Shown here piece by piece: positions 1 through 9,455 of a DNA stretch of 64,000 bases (position 1 is the stretch's first letter; each line of letters opens with the position of its first letter). Source of the DNA: Volutella citrinella (lineage: Eukaryota > Ascomycota > Sordariomycetes > Hypocreales > Nectriaceae); contig JAWZSP010000003.1 of the NCBI GenBank assembly GCA_034401135.1, forward strand, positions 2,604,001 to 2,668,000, written 5' to 3'. The position numbers and the translations under genes are program-made. A model generated the notes under the pieces. That model was given only the letters and a program-made list of their open reading frames with translations, had not been told where the DNA came from and did no database searches.

Positions 1-1
1 C

Positions 2-2009
2 TCATGGCGCGAACCCTCCCCGAGCCATCTTTCTGGCCCGGCCATCGCGGCGATTGTGGTTGGCTCGTGAGCTCTTGCTCGCCTCCTTCCTCCTCCTCGC
101 CGCCTCCGTGTCCTTGTCGCCAGTCGGTCCCGCCACATTGCCCCGGCCGCGGCCTCGACCTCGGCCCCCGCGTCCGCGTCCACCGCCCCGAGAGGAGCCG
201 CCGTCAGGGCCAGAGTCGTCGTCTCCGGCCTGCGCCCTCCAAGAGGTGCGTTCCAGGTCGACTTGTTGCCCACTGAATGCGTACTTGGCCTCCAATCTAC
301 GAATCTGCTGGGGACTCCTAGAGAGCATCACCGCCCACCCCTCGATGGCTTCATCAGTCATGCCGGTTTCCTCCCTCAGCTTGGCTCGCTCCTTGCTTCT
401 TCTAGTGGCGGCATCACGGTCAAACACCTTCGCGTTCGTCTGGTACGCCCTGAAGAGAGCCTCCTCATTGCCCTCACTAGTGGCATCGGCTTCCTTGTTT
501 GGCGTGTCAACCGTTCCGCCAACATCTGCGGCATCGTAAGTATCGTCACGTTCGTCGTCGTCGGAATCGAATGCCGCGAGGGCTGAGAGGATGGCTGCCT
601 TGTTCGGCGCCTGGGACTTATCCTGGAGTAGCTCGTCCGCCGACTTTCCAGGTTTCTTTCCAAACGATAACTTGGCCGTGTCAACGACCAAGCGGTCCAA
701 CTCGTCGTCGTCATATATATTGTGACGCGTAGGGATGAGAGGCGGCGTTGAACGTGGCACAAGGCTGGATTTTCGACGCTTTGGTGCATTTGGTGACCTA
801 TTTTTTTGTGTTAGCGTTTGACAGTCTAGTGTATTGTGAAGGCAATTCCACGCACAATGGCTCTGCTCGGTTCGCATTTGCGAGATGAGGCGGTAAAGTC
901 TCTCCTAGCAAATTTGCAACCACTTGTTCCACGTCTTCTCCGTATTCGTCCAGGCACTTTGAGATGAAGCCAGCTCCCAGATCGGGAAACAGATCTTGAA
1001 TCTGTGTGATTTGGCTCATCCGATGAACATGCATTTCCGCATGGAACTCCTCTTGTGTCTCCTTTCCCTTTCCTTTGTCAATCTTTCTCCTCACCAGTCG
1101 CTTCGGCCGAATCATCGCGCCTTTCCGATACGTCTCCAATGAAGTGATTCGGGTTTTCAGGTTACTTGACGCGGCCCCTGATTCTTCCGCCCTTTTTAGG
1201 AGGAGCTTGAGTAGTGGCGTGCTTGTGACCAACTCCGGCACAAGTGAGTCGTTTGCATTCAAGGGACCTTGCTTGTGCGCATCAGCTGCGACTTTCAAGG
1301 CGTAGAGCTCGTCGCTCAGCATGGACCATTTGGAGGCTTCCGGATCTATCAAGCCTACCAGGCAGAGATATGTCGTTGTAACAATGACCTTGCGTAACGG
1401 TGGGTTCATGACCCGGTAACAGGTAATGAGGCCGTCCAGAAAGTCGGAGCCTGCGAGAAACAGGACGCACGCATCTGGCGAAACATGCAAAAGGTGGTTC
1501 AGGCGCGTGAGAGTCGACTCGACAGATTTGAGGTTGCCCTTGATGCCAGCGTCTAGTTGTGGGATAAGTTGCTTCTTAATCGCGGATAGTGCCGCCTCAA
1601 TTGGGCCAGGGTGTCGTTGAAATAGCTCCTTGATGAACGGCGCCACCAGCTTCCGCGGGAATACCTTGGCAACGTCGGCAATGAAGGGAAATTCTATAAT
1701 CTGGGAGGGAGGTTGAGTGGTCTTGAGGGCGGCACGGTTTGCGAGTTGAAATGCAGTTCTCAGAAACTGAGATGATTGTGAAGCTAGGAAAGCCGTGCCC
1801 GCATCTGACGCCTCCTCGGCGAAGCTGGTGAGGAACCCCGCTGTAGAGTCGTCTTTTGAGATTGCTGTCTGGAAGTCTGCGTCCGAGAGGCTCAGAAGAG
1901 CTTGGCACAGGGTCAGCCAGGCCGTTACCATCGAGTCCCACTCCTCTGCTGTGAGATGCTGCCTCCATGAGGCTTTGGGGAAGGGTGCAAGGGGGGGTAG
2001 GTTGGCCAT
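2..2009 (-). CDS. CUE3: CUE-domain ribosome-quality-control factor (Cue3/Rqt3, ASCC2 family)
   Basis: Predicted 649 aa in two exons: 2009-856 and 797-2. The intron (855-798) has donor GTGCGT, a GCTAAC branch point and TAG acceptor, and joins the frames exactly (codon TT|G). The gene is complete, with its stop at 2-4. Residues about 1-310 form the helical ASCC2-type N-terminal region. A CUE domain lies at about 331-373, with LFP in place of the canonical MFP and the conserved di-leucine (NLLGE). The C-terminal part is acidic and charged and ends in an RGG-like tract (alternating R and G) and a basic tail. In yeast and human this family works in the RQT/ASCC complex, which splits collided ribosomes after its CUE domain binds K63-linked ubiquitin. 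That role is family knowledge; the architecture is visible here. It is divergent from RPS20, with 499 nt between start codons. Confidence 0.88.
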
Positions 2010-2508
2010 GGTGGCTATAGATTGTCTCAGGTGTGAGATTTGAGAGTGTTGCGAAGACAGTCAAGCGAGGCCAGAAAAGAAAGAAAATTGAGAACAAAGG
2101 TTGGCCCTATGATTCAATGTTCATGGCCTTAATAACCCCAAGACACCCTGTCTGCCTGCACCCTTTGCATCGCCGGATGAATCATCAGAAGTGGATGCCC
2201 AGGCTGACGAGGTGTTCACAGCAATTCGGACCAGCAGAGGTACGTACCGCCTGCCCAGGCAAGTCAACGTCAAACGGTCCGTGCAGGGGGGAGATCAGTT
2301 TCCTTAGTCAGCCGGGCACAACGCTAAGCTCTGTTTTGGGTCTAGCGCCTCGCACAGCGAAAAGCCCTACCACTGCGCAAAAATAGCCACCCCACCAAAA
2401 AGTTCGCGACGACCGACCACGCTTCTCGTTCTCCTTCTTTGATCCCCATCTTCATCACTTTGCCGAAACGTCAACTCCCCACGTTCGAGTCTTGAAGTTC
2501 TGCCCACC
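2010..2508. promoter_or_regulatory. Shared CUE3-RPS20 divergent promoter
   Basis: This 499-nt spacer lies between the two start codons and has no supportable ORF. On the RPS20 side it becomes strongly pyrimidine-rich (about 2418-2460), as expected for a fungal ribosomal-protein leader. No TATA box is evident. It must contain the control regions of both genes. Confidence 0.6.
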
Positions 2509-2991
2509 ATGTCTTACCAGAAGCCCGACAAGTCCCACGAGGAGGCTCCCGTAAGTTCTCGCCTCCCCGCGCTGCGTCGACGCATTGGAGGAATGGGCCA
2601 GACTCGCTAACACATCCATACAGAAGAGCCACAAGATCCGCATCACCCTCACCTCTCGCAAGGTCCAGACCCTCGAGAAGGTCTGCACTGAGATCATCGA
2701 GCGTGCCAAGAACAAGGACCTCCGTGCCAAGGGTCCCGTCCGTCTGCCCACCAAGACCCTCAAGATCACCACCCGCAAGACCCCTTGCGGTGAGGGTTCC
2801 AAGACCTGGGATTGCTTCGAGATGCGCATCCACAAGCGCCTGATTGAGTATGTGCCTTTCCACTCCGCAGCTGCCAAATGGGCCCAGCTAACCGCCCCGC
2901 CAACAGCCTCAACGCCCCCACTGAGGTCGTCAAGCAGATCATCGTCAACATCGACGCCGGTGTCGAGGTTGAGGTCACCATTGCTGCTTAA
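2509..2991 (+). CDS. RPS20: 40S ribosomal protein uS10 (Rps20)
   Basis: Predicted 116 aa from three exons: 2509-2550, 2624-2847 and 2907-2991. Intron 1 has donor GTAAGT, branch CGCTAAC and CAG acceptor. Intron 2 has donor GTATGT, branch AGCTAACC and CAG acceptor. Phases close exactly, giving the family's KIRITLTS start of the core, the internal RLPTKTLKI segment and the C-terminal [16 protein letters not shown]. Length matches eukaryotic uS10 (about 115-120 aa). Exon 1 encodes only the flexible N-terminal tail [14 protein letters not shown], with Lys5 and Lys8; in yeast and human the equivalent tail lysines are ubiquitinated when ribosomes collide. The protein sits in the 40S head near the mRNA entry side. 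Codon use is strongly C-biased, as expected for high expression. Confidence 0.96.
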
Positions 2992-3439
2992 GGGATTGGA
3001 TATCGTGCTTAGGTCGGCTGGAAGTGATACCCCCTTTGAACAGGTTGCTTGCCGATGGCCGGCTCAGGTAGAAAAAAATAACAAAATGGTTACCGCCGAA
3101 CATGAAGTATATCCTGGCGTTATGTCTGGTGATCTATCAAACACTCGCTCCCCAATTCCTATCGTGAAGTTATATAAGCCTGGCTACACAAACGAGTAAT
3201 CGGGTAGTTGCGCTATCTGGGGTAAGAGAACCTGCGACTCGTGCGTACCAACACCCTAATCAAAATGCATCTCCGCTCCCGAGCTTACTCGGGCCCGAGT
3301 ATCTGTACGTCCGTGAAATGTCGTGTTGCTATTGCCCTCAACGCCAATGGATGTGTACAAGCCGAATTCGTCATTGATCCAACGCCTCCTTTCTTACCCA
3401 TAGACCTATCTCTGTCCCTTACACACACAAGTCCCTTTT
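2992..3439. other. Convergent 3' intergenic region RPS20/NUP42
   Basis: This 448-nt space lies between two converging genes. It should hold both 3' UTRs and transcription ends. No conserved ORF, tRNA or repeat was seen. Confidence 0.5.
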
Positions 3440-5277
3440 TCAAAAGTCCCAGACAGTACACTCGCGTGGAGGGGGGAGCTCGGGCATGATATCGCCCTGG
3501 AAACGACCTGTTTGCGCAAATGCTGTCCACTGCGCCTTGGTCTTCTCGTCGTACTCTTCGGGTGCGGCCTCGGTGTCCTTGGAATATCCAGGCGGGCCGT
3601 CAGGAAACCAAATCCGCCGCCAGGTGCCATCGAACTCTCGGATGCCGGGCTTGGTGTCCTGGTAAGTGACGGGCTTGCCCTTGAACGCCGACAAGCCACC
3701 ATTCATGCTCTTCTGTGCATAGCTCTCGACAGGAGGGTGCTGCCTGGTGCTTCCAGGGGGGTACGGATTGCCCGAGGCTGCCGGTTTCTGCTGCTGGGCC
3801 TGCTGGGCCTGCCCAAAAGGGTTGCTAGCCGCAGGAGTCGCATTTGCCGTCTGGCCAAAAGGACTGGGCTTAGCAGGTTGCCCGAATGGATTGTTGCCCT
3901 GCTGCTGGCTCGGTTGCGAAGATGGAAACCCGTTCGACTGCTGTTGACCAAAAGGGTTATTTCCCGAAGGGGCCTGGGGTTGGCTGGCCGAGGCGAATGG
4001 GTTGGAATCATTCTTCGCAGGTTGCTGCGCAAAGGGCGAAGCGTTTTGAGACGGCTGTCCAAACGGATTAGAGCTGGCGTTGGTGGCATTATTCGGCGAA
4101 GCAAAGGGGCTCGCTGCTTGGTTATTATTGTTGTTCACGCCCCCAAAGGGACTCGCCGTGTTAGTATTGTTTGCTGCCGAAGCAAAGGGGCTGGCATTGT
4201 TCGTGTTTGATGCCGCGAAGGGGCTTGGTTTCTGTCCCAGCTGGCTAGGCTGTCCGAAACCGCTGTTGCCTTGGTTGTTTGCTTGAGAGAACGATGAAGC
4301 GCCGAACGGGTTGGGTTTTGCCCCCAAGGCCGACGGCTGGCCGAAGGCTGAGGTTCCTTGTGATGCCTGACCAAAAGCCGATGGCGCCTGAGGCGGTTGG
4401 CCAAGCATAGAGGTCGGCTGCGACGGCTGTCCAAAACTAGGCGTGCCAAATGGATTGGGTTTCTGGCCCAGAGCAGATGGCTGCCCAAAGGCATTACCCG
4501 AGCTTGAGGAAGCGGCAAACGGCGAGGCGCTGGTATTGTTCCCTCCGCCAAAGGTGTTCGCCTGAGTCGACGTGCCACCAATCGTCCTCTTTCCAACAAG
4601 GAACTCGCCGAATGGAGCGCCTTGCGTAAGTTGCTGGCATATATCGTTGCGGTTCGGGTGTTTATCTTCGGCGCTGAGTAGAAACTGGACGGCAGCTCGT
4701 GAGTCTCGCGCAGCATTCTGCATTTGCTGCTGGGCGTTGGCCCATAGCTCCTGGGCTTCTTTCAACTAGAGTAATCCAGTCAGCTTGTGGCATATATACG
4801 GTTGAAACCACTACTCACAGCTTGTTGTTCGTTCCCCGATGCCTTCGCCGTCATGTAGTGCAGTCGTAGCTCCTCAAAGCTCTGCTCTCGTGGAAAGCCG
4901 CCGAACAGTTGCTCTGGAGCATCGCGGCCGGGCGCATACGCGGACAAGATCCATTGTGGGGCTTCGCTCGTCAGGTCCTTTTCGATGACTTCGCTCGTGA
5001 TGTTGTATTTATCTGTGGAGATGTCAGCGCCGAGGCCTTTCGGTGGAGTGTCGCGGAGTGCTGATGAAACGTACTGGTAGTGGCCGAGCTCTGGCTACCT
5101 CCTGAGCCAGCACCAAAAGCGCCGAAGCGATTCGACGACTGGTTGTTGTTCCTATTCGAGTGCTCGAACCTGCAGTTGTCTATGAGTGTCAGAATAAGCG
5201 TGCTTTTGAATCGTGCAGCCGGTGAACTTACTGCCATTCCTGCAGTTGCCCTGTTGAAAGAACTTGCAGATCGTCAT
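3440..5277 (-). CDS. NUP42: CCCH zinc-finger FG nucleoporin (Nup42/Amo1 family)
   Basis: Predicted 556 aa in four exons: 5277-5232, 5179-5075, 5012-4819 and 4765-3440. All three introns (52, 62 and 53 nt) have good GT/AG ends and restore frame. Splicing exons 1 and 2 builds one CCCH finger at residues about 4-22 (C-x7-C-x5-C-x3-H), invisible in any single ORF. The middle (about 180-410) is a dense run of FG repeats (GFGQPS, SPFA, NPFGQ types) rich in Asn and Gln. The C-terminus carries a conserved KPGIREFDGTWRRIWFPDGPP-like block. The combination of N-terminal CCCH finger and FG repeats is characteristic of Nup42/Rip1 (budding yeast) and Amo1 (fission yeast) on the cytoplasmic face of the pore, which assist Gle1/Dbp5 mRNA export. 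The family call is firm; the exact role here is inference. Confidence 0.85.
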
Positions 5278-6141
5278 CGTGACGTGGAATATCGCGTTGC
5301 TTATTGCAGAGATCCGGGCTGCCTCATGGCGAGGCCAAAGCTGGCAAGGCTAAGCTGAGATGCGATCAGAGTGCGGCTGGTGGCAAGGGAAATGAGATGA
5401 TGAAGTTGGTTTGAAGAGAGGCGAGGCAACTTAAGGGTTCAGCCTTCCCAGCCTCGTTGACTTTTTGGTGGCGCGTGAACCTGGCGGCAGCGGGGCATGA
5501 CGCGGTAAGCCGCTAAACACCCGAGCCGCCCGCCAAAACCAGCCCAATCACCCCAAGAACACATCTTGCAGCGTCTTGTTCACAAGTTGTTCAACTACTT
5601 GAGGACGGCACAACTATATGTTTGTTCTAGATTGAAGTGCAAACCGCCTCGGATGCATTGGAACTGCTCATCCCACAGGCAACTGGCTAGGCGGTGGGGG
5701 CCTAGGCCAAGGTCGAGATCCGGACCTAAACCCTAACCCTTTGAATAGGCGAGAACATACACTTCTCAACTTGAACGTTTTTCATGGATCACGAACAGTT
5801 ACAGTTGCCTCCTTTTTTATGTGTTCTTTTGGCTTGCGTAACACGCCGACCTCTCATTCCAGTTCATGGGCCAACATAGCTTTGGGCACCCTGAACCACT
5901 AAGGCAGAAAGTTGATCAATGGTTGACAATAAATAAGTATTTCATTTTCGTAACCTAAAGCCTTTCTTTTACATCACATAGTGGCCGTTCACCAAAAGCC
6001 GATAGGCCTCCAACCTCATTGACGGGAAGTCGCCGTAAGCCGTCAGAAGTATCCAGGCCCGATTTCAATTCATCAGCCCGTTTTTTATACACATAGCCTT
6101 CGCAGTCCGTTCCGCTGGCAGTTCCGTAACATGTGCCTCAT
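5278..6141. other. Intergenic region upstream of NUP42 with a telomere-like motif
   Basis: This 864-nt space contains the NUP42 promoter and the P450 3' end. It has no supportable ORF. A short telomere-like stretch, CCTAAACCCTAACCCT, occurs at about 5725-5740. The segment 5745-5960 is comparatively AT-rich. Confidence 0.5.
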
Positions 6142-7968
6142 TCAGGCAGTTTGGGCCTCTCGAAATTCAATCATGGGTCCGTTCTTGGCGCTGGTAAAGG
6201 TATCAACGAGCTGAAACTCTGATACTCGCTGCCTGCCCCACTCATTCTCGGGTCGTCCCTCGCCAGGGTCAACGACTCCAACCGCCTTGCGCATGTCGTA
6301 GAGGAACATTGTGCGGGCCAGCGTGTTGGTAATCTCCACGTAAGCCAGGCCCTTGCCAATACATCCGCGTGGGCCGATGCTGAATGGGCAGAAGGCGCTC
6401 TGAGCCAACGCAACCTGTTCTTCTGTGGTGGGGCTGCCCGTGAGGGGGTTCATCTCGCCGTTCATCCATCGCTCCGGCACATACTCGAAAGGCGACGGGT
6501 AGTAAGAGTCGTTGTGGTGGATGGTGTAGTGGGGGGTGCCGACGACGGTGCCAGCAGGGATGGTGTGGCCGTCAATGTTGACGCCTCCGGGGAGGACTTC
6601 ACGCGGGAGGATGCCGCCGACAGAGGGCGACAGGCGCATGGCTTCGTCGATACAGGCTCGGAGGTAAGTGCAGGAAGCCAGCGTGGCACCCTGGCAGATC
6701 TCTTCCACATTGTTGAACTTGCTGCGGATTTCCTTCGTCACTCTCTCCAGAGCCCGTGGGCATCGGACAAGGTAGAACAAGGTGGCAGCCATGGCGGTAG
6801 ATGTAGTATCAGATCCAGCAATAATTCTGAAGGCAGTGTCAGTTTGCAAATTTGTTCGGGGGTCAGTTCATTCACTTACAGCAAGTTCGATTCACCCCAG
6901 AGCTCCGGGGTGGTGAAGCCTTGTCCGGTTTCGGGATCGCGAGCCTTGAGGAGGTAGTAGAAGAAATCCCGACGATCCGTCTCCTCGCCAAGCTTGGTGC
7001 GCTCGGTCAATTGCCCCTTGCTGTAAGCCATGTATCGGGCTCGGCCAGCGGCCAGGCCAGGGAACAGGACCTTGTCAAGCTTGAGCTTGTCAACGACTGG
7101 CATGGTACCGCACTGGGTCATGGTTAGCTTGCGAAATCTCTAGCACAGAGCTGGTGTTTCTTACAATTAGATGACGCGTAGTGGCAGCTTCAACAAGACC
7201 AAGGGCGAAGCGGTTGTCGGGGCTCTCGAGCATATGGAAAGCTTTGCCAAAGCTCAAATCACCCAGGATATCCATTGCCAGATAGTTGCACCAGTCGCTC
7301 ATGTTGCGTGGCTGGGACCAGCCCTTGGCGTCAGGACCAGCATCCTGGCGGCCAATCTGCTCACAAAAGGTCCTGACATTGCCGAGAATGTAGCGCTGCA
7401 TCTCCTTCATGGCTCCCTCGGCAAAGGCATGAGACAACACGCGGCGCTTCCGAGCATGCAGCTCCTTATCGCGGGTGTTGTGCGTGTTGGAGGCCGGGTG
7501 CACGAATGCTTCGTAGAACTCGGCCTTGCGGACATTGGAGCGGAAGCCGTAGATGTCCTTGAGCGCCTTGTTGGAATTGAAGGACACGGAATTGGGTCCA
7601 AAGCGAACAACGGGGCCTAAACGAGAGTGTCAGATTCGTCTCAGGGCAATTGGGCATCGATACCACCTTACCATATTTCTGATGCAAGCGCCAAAACTCA
7701 AGGTGTCGATCGCCCTTGTATGCGTGATACAGCTGGTAGGCGTCGGTCACCTTTGCTACCAGAGGACCAGGATACTTGGCGAGCGGGTGGAAAAAGATTC
7801 GGTAGACAATGACACTGGCGGCCTGGGAAAAGATGTCAGCTTCCGCAGCTTCCGAGTGGCCGTTGACGCTGATTGTGTTGCTAATGGTTCGCGATGAGGA
7901 CTTACATAGAGCAGCCCGCCGCCGACTATCACGGCGGACCACAGCCACAGGTGTCTCAGGTCAAGCAT
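6142..7968 (-). CDS. Cytochrome P450 monooxygenase (isotrichodermin C-15 hydroxylase-like)
   Basis: Predicted 527 aa in five exons: 7968-7906, 7822-7672, 7616-7165, 7112-6880 and 6826-6142. All junctions close in phase, e.g. GPVVRFGPNSVSF and LLIIAGSDTTST. It has an N-terminal membrane anchor (residues 7-20) followed by the proline-rich hinge HPLAKYPGP, the I-helix AGSDTT (about 303-308), ExxR as EAMR (about 361-364), a PERW block, and the heme loop FSIGPRGCIG with thiolate Cys near 455. All catalytic motifs are intact, so this should be a working ER-anchored monooxygenase. The ETDRRDFFYYLLKARDPETG...ELWGESNLLIIAGSDT region resembles fungal CYP65-type enzymes such as isotrichodermin C-15 hydroxylase, but the substrate cannot be named. 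No PKS, NRPS, terpene synthase or tailoring genes flank it, so it looks like a stand-alone P450. Confidence 0.93.
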
Positions 7969-9455
7969 CGTTTCGGTGAATATCCAACAGGCTCAAATCG
8001 GAGATGGAGGATGGTAGGGACGACAAAAAAGAGAGAATGACAAGACCGTCTTATGTCTTGAGCATCTGGTCAGACAACCACCTGCTCGTGACCACGCGCA
8101 CGAGCGCCCATTTTAACCTTCGATAACTGGTATCCGGTGGCAGTAAACATGACGCTCGCAGTCGGCTTGTGGCGGCCCAGAAAGTTTGGTTGTTGCGAGA
8201 GCACTGCTGGACAATGCCGAGCGGCTAGGTTCGGATTGGAAATGGCGGAACTGTGACGGGGCATGAAAGCAAGGGTACGTACTGGACGTCCTGCCAGATC
8301 CGTGGTCGATCTAGATCGTTGGGCAGATGACGTCGTCCCAAGCAGGGCCAGCACAGACACGGCTGGCCTAATTACTCAGTAAAGCCCTAACGTTTTAGAA
8401 GGCTGGAGCTTGGAAGCCGGACTGCAACATGCACTGGCCCAGAGCAACTCTTCCAGGCGGCGCGGTCTGTATGCGAACTCGAAGTCATCTTCCCAGCCAG
8501 CCGCCCAACGGCTCAGTTCCCACCTACGTCAAGAGGGATTCTGGATCCATCCCTCTTTTCCACGTATCCCTAGCCATTTTCTCGTATTATCCCCTCACGA
8601 AACGCCAACAGAGTCCAATGCGACCCAATAGCGGGCGCAATGGTACACCCCCGTACTTCTGCGGCCGCTATTCTGCCAGGCGCGGCTTTGTCCGCTCAGC
8701 GGAATTATCACTACTCCCTATTAGATGTGGGGCGTTTCCCCCCGTGTTTACCGATGGTGTGCGGCTCTTGCCGCCGTCAGAGGGCACAATGTGGGGGGTG
8801 GAGTTAGAGTCGTTACAAAATGGACAGTTCTGACTGGCGGCCACAAGACCGAGTTTGGGAAACAGAAGCCTTCAACCCAAATATTCAGGGCCGCAGGCTA
8901 GAATTGGATCCCTAGCGCCGAATTTTTTGCACTCGAGAGTAGGTGGTCAAAATTATCCTTGTTACGGCTCGGCTTCCAGCGGACCGTTGGGCTGCGCAGG
9001 ATGGATGCACCATCTCCAGGCCCTGCTCTTTTCTGATATAATAGGTTACTATGTTGTTGTTCATCCTTACGTGATTGTTACCAGTGCTGGCAGGCTCACG
9101 AGACTGCAGCCTGATTTGGACTGCGATAACGCTCGGGCTGGTGACCAAAACTCAGATGCTTTGAACATTGGGATCTTCAATGTTAAATACAGACATACCT
9201 ACCCTGGATTCGCACCATATCTTGCTTCTTCATATTCGAACATACAGTCTTCGGCAAGACCTAAATCCGCGACTTGGTGAAATTCAAGGCTATATTTATT
9301 CGCACAATTACCTAGGGATATGGTAGTAGTGACATGAAAACCCAAATACCTGGCTCCTCCGCATTATTCATTACCATTCCTCCAACGCAACGCCGCACCA
9401 CCCACTTCATTACTTGGAAATGAGTAGACAGCAGAAATAGTTTGAAAGACCACTC
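7969..9455. other. Long intergenic region upstream of the P450
   Basis: This 1,487-nt stretch lies between the P450 start and the CWH43 stop. The short ORFs here have no recognisable family and no splice signals linking them. It contains a TGACGTCG bZIP/CRE-like octamer at 8328-8335, about 360 nt upstream of the P450 start. It may hold promoter and decayed sequence; I can support nothing further. Confidence 0.4.

Noticed and set aside
3512..4286. Plus-strand ORFs across the NUP42 FG-repeat region
   Set aside because: They are antisense shadows of a repetitive coding sequence and are Arg/Leu-rich without domains.
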